Assembly (NCBI GenBank): GCA_036556805.1
Contig: DATBIS010000111.1
Location: forward strand, 1-17,261
DNA length: 17,261 nt
From: DATBIS01 sp036556805
Lineage (GTDB): Bacteria; Actinomycetota; UBA4738; HRBIN12
Direction: 5' to 3'
Part shown: positions 1 through 7,947 of the stretch, piece after piece
How positions within the stretch are numbered: position 1 is the first letter of the stretch
Layout: every line of letters starts with the position of its first letter
Notes under the pieces: model-generated
The model's input: only the letters and a program-made list of their open reading frames with translations
What the model was told of the DNA's origin: nothing
Databases searched by the model: none
Position numbers and translations under genes: made by a program

Positions 1-95
1 GCGACCACGAGGTTGATGTGGCTCCCGTTCGGCGCCTCGCCCGACCAGGCCTCGCCGATCCGTCCGTCACGATCCGCGATCGCGTCGTCGCCCAT
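1..95 (-). CDS. Formaldehyde-activating-enzyme (Fae)-like protein, N-terminal part only
   Basis: Only the first 31 codons lie in the window; the gene continues beyond position 1. The readable protein contains GEAWSGEAPNGSHINLVV (residues 14-31). This resembles the N-terminal active-site region of formaldehyde-activating enzyme, where GEAL.G...E.AHIDL precedes a conserved RGSP segment. His26 sits where Fae has its catalytic histidine. Fae condenses formaldehyde with tetrahydromethanopterin in methylotrophs, and Fae homologues of unproven function occur elsewhere. The ATG at 95-93 follows a strong AGGGGAGGGA ribosome site that overlaps the stop codon of the upstream dehydrogenase (stop at 110-112), so the two genes are almost certainly co-transcribed and may be translationally coupled. 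The family call rests on a short stretch and remains provisional. Confidence 0.6.
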   Translation of the reverse strand, partial: MGDDAIADRDGRIGEAWSGEAPNGSHINLVV

Positions 96-109
96 CCCAG
101 TCCCTCCCC

Positions 110-1231
110 TCAATCCATCACCAGGACCGCCCGTCGCGCGCCCCCGCGCCGAAGCAGGTCGAACGCCTCGCCGACGCCCTCGAGCGGGAATCGATGGCTG
201 ATCAGCCGACCGATCGGCAGGATGCCCCGGCGGTAGCGATCGACGATATCCGGGAAGTCGCGCTCGGGCACGGTCGAGCCGTAGATGCTCCCGAGCACGC
301 GGCGCTCCATCCGCGGGATCGGGAGCGCGGGGAGCGTCACCTCCGCGTCCGCGCGCGGGATCCCCACCAGGACGGCCGCCCCCCGGGGGCGCGTCGAAAG
401 GAACGCGGCGCGCGCAGCCTCCGGTCGCCCGGTGGCCTCGACCGCGACGTCGACGCCGCCGCCCGTGGTTTCGCGCACGAGCGCCGCCGTCTCCTCCGGG
501 CCCCCGCTCCATCGGATCGCCGACGTCGCGCCGAGCTCGCGGGCCCCGAGGAGCTTGTCCTCGTCGAGGTCGATCCCCACCACGTCGGCCGCGCCGTCGG
601 AGGCCGCGCCCATGATCGCGGAGAGCCCGACGCCACCGCAGCCGAAGACGGCCACGCGATCGCCCGGCCGCATGGCCGCGGTCCTCCACACCGCGCCCGT
701 GCCCGTCGCCACGCAGCACCCGATCAGCGACGCGACGTCGAACGGCACGTCCGGCGGGATCGGGATGCACGACGCCGCGGCGACGACCGCTCGCTCGGCG
801 AAGGTCGACAGCAGCGAGTAGTGGAAGACGGGAGCGGTGTCGCTCGAGAGGCGCGTCGTGCCGTCGAGGAGCCCGCCCGTGCCCATCGCCGTCCAGGCGG
901 TCCGGCAAAGGTGGCGGAGGTCCCGCGCGCACTCCTCGCAGCGGCCGCAGGACGGCATCCACGAGAGCGCGACGTGCTGCCCGACCTCGAGCTCGACGCC
1001 ATCGCCGACGGCCTCCACGACGCCGGCACCCTCGTGACCGAGGACGGCCGGGCATGGGGTCTCGGCCGTCCCGTCGATCGCGTTGAGGTCGGAGTGGCAC
1101 ACGCCGGCGGCGCGGAGTCGGACCTGCACCTCTCCGGCGTGCGGCGTCTCGAGGCTGAGCTCCTGGATCTCCAAGCGGGCTCCGGTCCCCCGCAGCACGG
1201 CGGCGCGAACGCGCGTCACCATGCGGCGCAT
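110..1231 (-). CDS. Zinc-dependent alcohol dehydrogenase, NDMA/mycothiol-dependent formaldehyde dehydrogenase-like
   Basis: A medium-chain dehydrogenase/reductase of 373 residues from the chosen ATG. Catalytic zinc ligands are visible as Cys45 (GVCHSD), His66-Glu67 (GHEGAG) and Cys172/173. The structural zinc lobe has Cys95, 98, 101 and 109. The Rossmann motif GCGGVG is at 197-202, with Asp221 at the end of beta-2, which favours NAD(H) over NADP(H). Such enzymes oxidise primary alcohols or thiol adducts of formaldehyde; the overall pattern is closest to the actinobacterial class III-like group. The downstream Fae-like gene supports a role in formaldehyde or C1 metabolism, but substrate and thiol cofactor are inferred. 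Start choice: an upstream GTG/ATG-type frame extends to 1273, but homology begins around VTRVRAAVL, so ATG 1231 or ATG 1222 is more likely. Neither has a strong ribosome site. Confidence 0.85.
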   Translation of the reverse strand: MRRMVTRVRAAVLRGTGARLEIQELSLETPHAGEVQVRLRAAGVCHSDLNAIDGTAETPCPAVLGHEGAGVVEAVGDGVELEVGQHVALSWMPSCGRCEECARDLRHLCRTAWTAMGTGGLLDGTTRLSSDTAPVFHYSLLSTFAERAVVAAASCIPIPPDVPFDVASLIGCCVATGTGAVWRTAAMRPGDRVAVFGCGGVGLSAIMGAASDGAADVVGIDLDEDKLLGARELGATSAIRWSGGPEETAALVRETTGGGVDVAVEATGRPEAARAAFLSTRPRGAAVLVGIPRADAEVTLPALPIPRMERRVLGSIYGSTVPERDFPDIVDRYRRGILPIGRLISHRFPLEGVGEAFDLLRRGGARRAVLVMD

Positions 1232-1283
1232 CTTGACCGGCGGGCCGAGTCGGCGCAACGGCGGCCCAGCCACGAGCCTTGGG

Positions 1284-1313
1284 TTGACCGTCTCTTCGGA
1301 GCGGCACTACTGT
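1284..1313 (+). promoter_or_regulatory. Candidate sigma70-type promoter of the ABC importer operon
   Basis: TTGACC at 1284-1289 and TACTGT at 1308-1313 are separated by 18 nt in the 125-nt gap between the divergent dehydrogenase and the binding-protein gene. This would give a leader of about 37 nt containing the AAGGGGG ribosome site at 1345-1351. Assigned by pattern only. Confidence 0.4.
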
Positions 1314-1356
1314 TCGGCCAATCGGCGGGAAGTCCGCGGATCCCAAGGGGGCGAAA

Positions 1357-3030
1357 ATGGACTGGAAGCGCTTGGACCGCGCACGTCGTTCGGTCGGTCC
1401 CCATGAGCTGGAACTCGTGGAGTCCTTCGCACAAGGTCGGATCAGTCGGCGCGACTTCCTGCGCCGCGGCACCGTGATCGGGCTGTCCGCGCCGTTGATG
1501 GCAGCCGTCCTCGCCGCCTGCAGCAACGAGGAGAGCCAGGCCCCGGGACCCTCCGGCAGCGGCACCGGCCAGCAGGGCGGCACGATCAAGATCGCGACCC
1601 AAACGCCCGCCGCGACCCTCGATCCGATCGCGATGCAGGACCTCGGCGCATACGGTCTCCTCGCGCAGAGCTTCGAGTTCCTCGCCACCCTCGGCGACAA
1701 CGGGGAGATCGCACCCGGGCTCGCGGAGTCGTGGACCTCGAACGACACCCGGGACGTGTGGACCTTCCAGCTGCGCCAGGGCGTGAAGTGGCACGACGGC
1801 ACGGACTTCACGTCCGAGGACGTCGCCGCGACGATGGACCGGCTCGTCGAGGCCGGCAACTCGGGCCTCAAGGGCGTCATCGAGAAGGGATCGGTCGATA
1901 CGTCGGACCCGAACGTCGCGGTGATCACGCTCACCGGGCCCAACCTGAACTTCCCGTACCTCGTGTCGGTGTTCAACGCGCAGACGCCGATCACGCCGGT
2001 CGCGTACGAGACCGGCACGACGCTCGACGGCTCGCCGAACGGAACGGGCCCGTGGAAGCTCACCAGCTACGACGCGGCCACGAAGGCGACCTTCGAGCGC
2101 AACCCGGATTGGTGGGGCGGCCAGACGCCGCTCGACGGCCAAGAGGTCCAGTTCTTCGACGACCTCGGCACCATGGTGACCGCGATGCAAGGCAACTCCA
2201 TCGACGCGATCGTGCAGTTCCAGGCGATCGGCGGCGAGGGCCTCCTGAACAACCCCGACTTCGTCGTCCTCGACATCCAGGCGGCCACCCACCGGCAGAT
2301 CTGGATGCGGTGCGACACGGGTCAGTTCGCGGACAAGCGCGTGCGTCAGGCGCTCGCGCTCACCTTCGACCGCGACGCGATGGTCCAAACCCTGTTCGCG
2401 GGAAAGGCGGAGGTCGCGAACGACCACATCATCCCGCCGTTCGCGCCCTTCTTCAGCGACACGGTGCCGCAGCGCACGAAGGACGACGAGGCGGCGCGCC
2501 AGCTGCTCGCCGACGCCGGCTTCCCGAACGGCCTGAAGGCGGTGCTGCACGCCGCGAAGTTGCAGGAGATCCCGGACCTCGCGCAGCTCATCCAGGCGGG
2601 CGCGAAGGCGGCGGGGTTCGACCTCGAACTGCAGATCGAGGGGCTCGACACGTTCTACGGCGCGCAGTGGTGCCCTGCGGAACCGGCCGACCCGCCGTGC
2701 TCCGGCGCGGCCGAGCTCGGCATCGTCGACTACGGCCACCGCCCCACGCCGGACGTGTTCCTCAACTCGGCGTTCGCGACGAACGGCGTCTGGAACTCGT
2801 CGCAGTACTCGTCCTCGGAGTTCGACGCGGCGTTCAAGACGTTCCAGGAGTCGCAGGACGCGGAGGACCAGAAGACGGCGTGCGGCGAGCTCGAGAGGAT
2901 CCTGAACGAGGACGTGCCGGTGGGCGTGCCCTACTTCTACCACTACCTGTCGGGCCACTCGAACGGCGTCCAGGACATCCGCGTCTCGGCCCTCGGGCAG
3001 ATGTTCATCGAGAAGGCGTCGTTCGTCTGA
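1357..3030 (+). CDS. ABC transporter substrate-binding lipoprotein, peptide/opine/nickel family 5, Tat-type signal
   Basis: A 557-residue extracytoplasmic solute-binding protein of the family that includes DppA, OppA and NikA. The N-terminus has an extended lead-in, then the twin-arginine stretch RRDFLRRG (31-38), a hydrophobic segment and the lipobox LAAC with Cys55. It is therefore predicted to be exported folded by Tat and anchored as a lipoprotein outside the membrane. The family body is clear: an early GGTIKIATQTPAATLDP strand, then a conserved LAESW..ND....TFQLR.GVKWHDG.DFT..DV region after residue 120, and later VRQALALTFDRDAM. The ATG at 1357 follows AAGGGGG by 5 nt. The permease and ATPase genes follow at once, so this is the recognition component of a complete importer. 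The ligand cannot be read from sequence; a di- or oligopeptide is the default guess. Confidence 0.93.
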   Translation: MDWKRLDRARRSVGPHELELVESFAQGRISRRDFLRRGTVIGLSAPLMAAVLAACSNEESQAPGPSGSGTGQQGGTIKIATQTPAATLDPIAMQDLGAYGLLAQSFEFLATLGDNGEIAPGLAESWTSNDTRDVWTFQLRQGVKWHDGTDFTSEDVAATMDRLVEAGNSGLKGVIEKGSVDTSDPNVAVITLTGPNLNFPYLVSVFNAQTPITPVAYETGTTLDGSPNGTGPWKLTSYDAATKATFERNPDWWGGQTPLDGQEVQFFDDLGTMVTAMQGNSIDAIVQFQAIGGEGLLNNPDFVVLDIQAATHRQIWMRCDTGQFADKRVRQALALTFDRDAMVQTLFAGKAEVANDHIIPPFAPFFSDTVPQRTKDDEAARQLLADAGFPNGLKAVLHAAKLQEIPDLAQLIQAGAKAAGFDLELQIEGLDTFYGAQWCPAEPADPPCSGAAELGIVDYGHRPTPDVFLNSAFATNGVWNSSQYSSSEFDAAFKTFQESQDAEDQKTACGELERILNEDVPVGVPYFYHYLSGHSNGVQDIRVSALGQMFIEKASFV

Positions 3031-3086
3031 GATCGCAGCACCCGGGGCCGGATCGACTCGGCGCCGAGTGATCGGGGAGGCCGAGG

Positions 3087-4043
3087 ATGACCCGTTACCT
3101 CGCTCGTCGGGTGGCGCTCTCCCTGGTGACGCTGTTCCTGCTCGCCACGCTCGTGTTCGTGATCGTGAACGTCCTGCCGAGCGATCCTGGCCGCCGGATC
3201 GCCGGTCCGTTCGCGCCGCAGGAGACCGTCGACGCGCTCAACGAGCGCTTGGGGGCGAACGACCCGCTGCTCCAACAGTACGGACGCCTGCTCAAGAACA
3301 CGGTCACGTTCGACTTCGGCGACTCGTTCAAGTACGGGAAGCCCGTGAAGAGCGTGCTGTTCCCCGCGCTCGCCCGGTCGGCGAAGCTCGTGTTCCTCGC
3401 GCTGCTCTTGACCGTCCCGATCAGCATTCTCGCCGGCATCGTGGCGGCCCGCCGGCGCAACACCCTCGCCGACCGGCTGATCGTGACCGTGGGTCTCGCC
3501 AGCTCCTCGATCCCCGAGTTCGTGTCGGGCGTGACCCTGCAGTTCCTGCTCGGCGTCCAGCTCGGGTGGCTGCCCGTGCTCGCGCTCGCGCCGTCGGACG
3601 CCGGCATCGGCACGCAGTTCAAGCACCTCCTGCTGCCGGCGCTCGCGCTCGTCGCGGTGTACTTCGGCTACATCGCGCGCATCACGCGCGCGGGCGCGAT
3701 CCAGGCGCTCGACGCCGACTACACGCGCACCGCGGTCATGAAGGGACTGGACAACCGTCGCGTCCTGACGCGCCACGTGATGCGGAACGCCCTCCAGCCC
3801 ACCGTCGCGGTCGTCGGAACGCAGATCGGCTACCTCTTCAGCGGCTTGATCGGCCTCGAGCTGATCTTCGCCTACCCGGGGCTCGGGAGCTTGATCGTCG
3901 GCGCCGCCGGCGACAAGGACTACCCCCTGCTGGAGGCCGGGGTCCTCCTGGTCGGCATCATCTACATGATCTGCACGCTGCTCGCCGACCTCCTGATCGC
4001 GTGGATGAACCCGCGCGCACGCCTGGTGGGAGAGTTCGCGTGA
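3087..4043 (+). CDS. ABC transporter permease, DppB/OppB family
   Basis: A 318-residue inner-membrane permease. It opens with the typical short N-terminal helix (MTRYLARRVALSLVTLFLLA) followed by a periplasmic segment containing SDPGRR, then five further membrane segments. The cytoplasmic coupling loop that docks on the ATPase is recognisable around ALDADYTRTAVMKGL, and the C-terminal LELIFAYPGLGSL is characteristic of DppB-type subunits. The start ATG at 3087 follows GAGGCCGAGG. The gene begins 56 nt after the binding-protein gene, and its TGA overlaps the GTG start of the next permease (GTGA at 4040-4043), indicating translational coupling. It forms the translocation pore as a heterodimer with the next gene product. 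Confidence 0.93.
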   Translation: MTRYLARRVALSLVTLFLLATLVFVIVNVLPSDPGRRIAGPFAPQETVDALNERLGANDPLLQQYGRLLKNTVTFDFGDSFKYGKPVKSVLFPALARSAKLVFLALLLTVPISILAGIVAARRRNTLADRLIVTVGLASSSIPEFVSGVTLQFLLGVQLGWLPVLALAPSDAGIGTQFKHLLLPALALVAVYFGYIARITRAGAIQALDADYTRTAVMKGLDNRRVLTRHVMRNALQPTVAVVGTQIGYLFSGLIGLELIFAYPGLGSLIVGAAGDKDYPLLEAGVLLVGIIYMICTLLADLLIAWMNPRARLVGEFA

Positions 4044-4942
4044 GCGTCGAGTCCGTGGACCCGGAGATCCTCGGCCCGGCGCCGGGGCCCGTCTACGACT
4101 CCGCCGCGGAGCGCCGGCTCGCGCGCAGGGAACGACTGCGCCTCCTCGTCCGACGACCCGGCTTCATCGTCGGATTCCTCATCCTGCTCTTCTGGCTGGT
4201 CTGCGCGATCGGCGGCGACAAGATCACGCCCTCCGACCCGATCAACGACTTCTCCGTCTCGAGCCAGTCGCCGAGTGCGGAGCATCTCTTCGGCACCGAC
4301 CAGCTCGGGCGAGACGTGCTCTCTCGCGTGATGGCCGGGGCCCGCGACGTGCTGATCGCTGCCCCGATCGCCGCGGGGGTCAGCGTCGCCCTCGGCTCAC
4401 TCATCGGGATCGTGATGGGGTACTACCGCGGTCTCATCGACGAGGTGATCAGCCGGTTCATCGAAGCCATGCTGTCGATCCCCGTCGTGCTGATCGCGTT
4501 GCTCATCATCTCCGTCCTCGGGGCGTCCCGCACGATCGTCATCGGGACCGTCGCCGTGCTGTTCACGCCGATCGTCGCGCGCACGGTCCGTGCTGCGACG
4601 CTCGCCGAGGGGCAGCTCGACTACGTGACGGCCGCCCGATTGCGCGGGGAGTCGGGCCTGTTCGTGATGACGCGCGAGATCCTTCCGAACATCTCCGGAA
4701 CGATCCTCGTCGAGTTCACGGTCCGCGTCGGGTACGCCGTGTTCACGATCTCCACGTTGTCGTTCCTCGGGGCGGGGATCCAGCCGCCGTCCCCGGATTG
4801 GGGCCTCACGATCAGCGATACCTACCGGCTCATCCAGGCCGGCCAATGGTGGCCGACGCTGTTCCCCGCCCTCGCGATCGCGAGCCTCGTGATCGCGACG
4901 AATCTCGTGGCCGACTCCATCGACTCGGTGCGTGGCGCATGA
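4040..4942 (+). CDS. ABC transporter permease, DppC/OppC family
   Basis: A 300-residue partner permease. The frame is open far upstream (to 3068), but the real start is the GTG at 4040, which overlaps the stop of the preceding permease by 3 nt and gives a normal-length DppC. A cytoplasmic N-terminal arm (residues 1-42, with RRLARRERLRLLVRRPGF) precedes the first membrane helix. The hallmark EHLFGTDQLGRDVLSRVMAG of OppC_N and DppC proteins follows near residue 77, and the coupling loop LDYVTAARLRGES sits near residue 193. The C-terminal FLGAGIQPPSPDWG is also typical of DppC. The end overlaps ATGATG at 4939-4944, upstream of the ATPase gene. Confidence 0.93.
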   Translation: MSVESVDPEILGPAPGPVYDSAAERRLARRERLRLLVRRPGFIVGFLILLFWLVCAIGGDKITPSDPINDFSVSSQSPSAEHLFGTDQLGRDVLSRVMAGARDVLIAAPIAAGVSVALGSLIGIVMGYYRGLIDEVISRFIEAMLSIPVVLIALLIISVLGASRTIVIGTVAVLFTPIVARTVRAATLAEGQLDYVTAARLRGESGLFVMTREILPNISGTILVEFTVRVGYAVFTISTLSFLGAGIQPPSPDWGLTISDTYRLIQAGQWWPTLFPALAIASLVIATNLVADSIDSVRGA

Positions 4943-4976
4943 TGGGAAGCGTGAGCACGCGAAACGACGGGCGACC

Positions 4977-6989
4977 GTGAGCGCGACGACGGTCACCAAC
5001 GCGCTCTCGGTCGAGAAGCTCGAGCTCGCGTACCGGGTGCGCGGCATACCCCGAGAGGTCCTGCGCGGCGTCACGTTCCACGTCCGTCCGGGCGAGGCCT
5101 ACGGGCTCGTGGGCGAGTCCGGCTGCGGGAAGTCCACGACCGCGTACGCGGCGCTCCGCTACCTGCCCGCCAACGGCGTCATCACCGGCGGCCGCATCCT
5201 CGTCGGGGACCAGGACGTCACGCACCTGTCCACCCGGGAGCTTCGCGAGTTCCGCGCCCGCGAGGCCTCGATGGTGTACCAGGACCCCGGCTCGGCGCTG
5301 AACCCCACCGTGAAGGTCGGGAGCCAGGTCACCGAGGCGTTCACCGTGCTCGGGCACGGCAAGGACGCCGCCTCGGCGCTCGCGATCGAGGCGCTCAAGC
5401 GGGTCCGGATCGCCGACCCGGTCGCGGTGATGCAGCGGTACCCGCACCAGCTCTCCGGGGGCATGCAGCAGCGCGTGGTGATCGCGATGGCGCTCGCGTG
5501 CGACCCGCAGCTCCTCGTGCTCGACGAGCCGACCACGGGCCTGGACGCGACCGTCGAGGCCGAGGTCCTCGATCTCGTCCGCGCGCTCCGCCGAGAGCTG
5601 AACGCCGCGATCCTGCTGATCGCGCACAACCTGGGGGTCATCCGATCCATGTGCGACCGCGTGGGCGTCATGTACGCCGGGCGGATCGTCGAGGAGGGCG
5701 ACGCCGTCGAGGTCTTCGAGGAGCCGAAGCACCCGTACACGATCGGCCTCCTGCAGTGCCTGCCGCGTCACGGCACCCGCAAGAGCGAGCAGGCGCTGTT
5801 CTCGATCCCCGGCGCCCTCCCGCAGATCGGCACTCCGCTCCCCACGTGCGTGTACGTCGACCGCTGCGCCCTCGCCGACGAGGTGTGCCGAAGCGACGTT
5901 CCGCCGGTCGTGGAGCTCGCGAACGGCCACTGGACGCGATGCCACCACGTGGACCGGCTCGGGCAGATGCCGGAGGCGCCCACGCACGCTCCCACGCCGA
6001 AGGATCACGGCAAGCTCGTCGTGGAGCTGCGCGACGTCTCGAAGACGTTCCGCGTTCACGGGCACGACGTGCCGGCGCTCGTCGGCGTCGATCTCGGGCT
6101 CGCGCACGGGGAGACGCTCGGGCTGGTGGGTGAGTCCGGCTCCGGGAAAAGCACCTTGGCGAAGGCCGTCCTCGGGATCCACGCACCCGACGCGGGCGGC
6201 GAGATCATGCTCGACGACGTCGCGCTCGCCGGCAAGGCGGCCGAACGGCCGCCCGAGGCGATGCGCGCGGTGCAGATCGTGTTCCAGAATCCGGACTCGG
6301 CGCTCAACCGGAGCTGGACCGTTCGCAGGATCCTGCGCCGGGCCGTCCGCAAGCTCACCGGCGCCGATCGCCATGTCGCCGACGATCGCGTGCAGAAGCT
6401 CACCGAGGGCCTCCGGCTCTCCCCCCGGCATCTCGACATGCGCCCGCGCCAGCTCTCGGGTGGCCTCAAGCAGCGCGTGGCGATCGCGCGTGCCTTCGCG
6501 GGCGACCCGCGGATCGTGGTCTGCGACGAGCCCACCAGCGCCCTCGACGTCTCGGTGCAGGCTGCGATCCTGAACCTGCTGGCGGACCTCCAGTACGACC
6601 AGTCGACGAGCTACCTGTTCATCTCCCACGACCTCGGCGTCGTGCGCTACCTCGCCGACCGCATCGCGGTGATGTACCTCGGGCTGATCCAGGAGGTCGG
6701 CACGACCGACCAGATCTTCCACGGCCCACATCACCCCTACACCGAGGCCCTGCTGTCCGCCGTGCCGAACGTCGACGGCGAACCGTCACGGCGGATCCGG
6801 CTGAGCGGCGAGATCCCGAGCCCGGCGAACCCACCCTCGGGGTGCGTGTTCCACACGCGCTGCCACCGGTTCATCGAGGGAACGTGCGACGTCGTGGAAC
6901 CGCCGGTCGTCGAGATCGAGCCCGCCCATCTCATCCGTTGCCACCTTCCCGTGGACGAGCTGGGCCGGATCGAGGTCGGCACCGGCTGA
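4977..6989 (+). CDS. Fused peptide-type ABC transporter ATPase (DppD-DppF in one chain)
   Basis: A 670-residue protein carrying two complete nucleotide-binding domains that are separate subunits in most Dpp/Opp systems. Half 1: Walker A GESGCGKST (46-54), signature LSGG (159-162), Walker B LLVLDEP with Asp183-Glu184. Half 2: Walker A GESGSGKST (385-393), signature LSGG (493-496), Walker B ending Asp517-Glu518. Each half ends in an oligopeptide-transporter C-terminal (Oligo_HPY) extension with four cysteines (CVYVDRCALADEVC...C and CVFHTRCHRFIEGTC...C). All catalytic motifs are intact. The start is ambiguous: GTG 4977 begins a normal-looking protein, while the same frame reaches an earlier GTG at 4932. 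ATG 4939, which overlaps the dppC stop, opens a different frame that closes after 13 codons. The protein should energise import by the two permeases just upstream. Confidence 0.92.
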   Translation: MSATTVTNALSVEKLELAYRVRGIPREVLRGVTFHVRPGEAYGLVGESGCGKSTTAYAALRYLPANGVITGGRILVGDQDVTHLSTRELREFRAREASMVYQDPGSALNPTVKVGSQVTEAFTVLGHGKDAASALAIEALKRVRIADPVAVMQRYPHQLSGGMQQRVVIAMALACDPQLLVLDEPTTGLDATVEAEVLDLVRALRRELNAAILLIAHNLGVIRSMCDRVGVMYAGRIVEEGDAVEVFEEPKHPYTIGLLQCLPRHGTRKSEQALFSIPGALPQIGTPLPTCVYVDRCALADEVCRSDVPPVVELANGHWTRCHHVDRLGQMPEAPTHAPTPKDHGKLVVELRDVSKTFRVHGHDVPALVGVDLGLAHGETLGLVGESGSGKSTLAKAVLGIHAPDAGGEIMLDDVALAGKAAERPPEAMRAVQIVFQNPDSALNRSWTVRRILRRAVRKLTGADRHVADDRVQKLTEGLRLSPRHLDMRPRQLSGGLKQRVAIARAFAGDPRIVVCDEPTSALDVSVQAAILNLLADLQYDQSTSYLFISHDLGVVRYLADRIAVMYLGLIQEVGTTDQIFHGPHHPYTEALLSAVPNVDGEPSRRIRLSGEIPSPANPPSGCVFHTRCHRFIEGTCDVVEPPVVEIEPAHLIRCHLPVDELGRIEVGTG

Positions 6990-7888
6990 CGACCATCGAA
7001 CGGGACTCGCGAACGACCGCGATCCTCGCGATCTCCGTCGCGACGGCGCTCTGGGGGATGGCCGGGCTCTTCGTGAAGTCCGCGTCGATCTCGGCGCTCT
7101 GGTTCGCCACCTATCGGCTGTGGACCGGCGTGGCGATCTACGCGGTGATCCTCGTCGTGACGAGGGGAAGGTTTCGGCTCGCCACGCTGCGCGCATGCGC
7201 GGTGGGCGGCGTGCTGTTCGCGGCCGATCAGGCCTTCGCGTTCAGCGCCTTCAAGCTCACGACGGTCGCGAACGCGAACATCATCATCGCGCTCGCGCCG
7301 ATCTTCATCGCGTTCGCGGCCTCGCGGCTCTTCGGCGAGCGCATCGGCCGGCGCGAGGTCCTGCTCGCCGGCGTGTCGTTCGCGGGGGTGGGCCTCGTGG
7401 CGGTCGGCGCGTCCGGCACGCCCCAATGGAGCCCGGTCGGCGACCTCCTCGCGCTCGGGTCGATGGTCTGCTGGTCGACGTACTGGTTGTTCTCGAAGCG
7501 CGCGCGGCAGCGGATCACGACGCTCGAGTACATGTCGAGCGTCATGCTGATCGGCGCGATCGTCATGACGCCCGTCGCGCTCCTCGTGGAACGATCGATC
7601 GAGGTCCCTGACGCTGGTGACTGGGTATGGATCGCGCTCGCCGCGCTCTTGACCGGGGCGGTCGCGCACACGCTCGTCGCGTGGGCGCACGGTCACATCG
7701 AGGCCTGGCTCGGCTCGCTCATCACGCAATGCATGCCGGTCGTCGCCGCGATCGCGGCATGGCTCGTGCTCGACGAGCCCGTAACGCCGCTCGTGGCGCT
7801 CGGCGGCGTGATCGTGGTTTCCGCGACGGCCTCGGTGGCGGTGGGCGGCGGCGCCTTCCGCCGCGACGAGTACTCGGAGGCGCGATGA
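6986..7888 (+). CDS. EamA/DMT-superfamily transporter (RhaT-like), probable CTG start
   Basis: About 300 residues with roughly ten hydrophobic helices in two EamA repeats. The first starts at AILAISVATALWGMAGLFVKS and the second near SPVGDLLALGSMVCWSTYW; the end of the second repeat contains LVLDEPVTPLVALGGVIVV. Members of this superfamily export or exchange metabolites such as amino acids; the substrate is unknown. There is no ATG, GTG or TTG in frame between the ATPase gene and the first helix. The best start is the CTG at 6986, which overlaps the ATPase stop as CTGA and lies 10 nt after GAGG (6972-6975). The ATG at 7058 would cut off most of helix 1, and the GTG at 6842 would require a 148-nt overlap. 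It is probably the last gene of the importer operon. Confidence 0.85.
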   Translation: MTTIERDSRTTAILAISVATALWGMAGLFVKSASISALWFATYRLWTGVAIYAVILVVTRGRFRLATLRACAVGGVLFAADQAFAFSAFKLTTVANANIIIALAPIFIAFAASRLFGERIGRREVLLAGVSFAGVGLVAVGASGTPQWSPVGDLLALGSMVCWSTYWLFSKRARQRITTLEYMSSVMLIGAIVMTPVALLVERSIEVPDAGDWVWIALAALLTGAVAHTLVAWAHGHIEAWLGSLITQCMPVVAAIAAWLVLDEPVTPLVALGGVIVVSATASVAVGGGAFRRDEYSEAR

Positions 7889-7905
7889 CCGGTGGCGAAG
7901 ACCGA

Positions 7906-7911
7906 TAGAGT
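7906..7911 (+). promoter_or_regulatory. Candidate -10 box for the 158-residue protein gene
   Basis: TAGAGT lies 36 nt before the ATG at 7948, leaving room for a short leader with the ribosome site GAGGTGA (7938-7944). It resembles the TANNNT boxes seen upstream of several other genes here. No convincing -35 element was found. Confidence 0.3.
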
Positions 7912-7947
7912 CCCGACTCCGAGCGACCCACGGAACGAGGTGAGCCG

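Noticed and set aside
194..1477. Plus-strand frame across the alcohol dehydrogenase
   Set aside because: Antisense to a dehydrogenase with all zinc and NAD motifs; the translation is charged and without family features.
1216..2958. Long minus-strand open frame of 580 codons opposite the binding-protein gene
   Set aside because: Arginine- and valine-rich antisense shadow of a clear lipoprotein gene; frames this long arise by chance in high-GC DNA and it has no recognisable motif.
3068..4039. N-terminal extension of the second permease frame across the first permease gene
   Set aside because: The arginine-rich extension is a shadow of the first permease; the GTG at 4040 gives a normal DppC length.
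4830..6734. Minus-strand frame of 634 codons opposite the fused ATPase
   Set aside because: Mirror of the ATPase coding frame, highly charged low-complexity translation, no domain.
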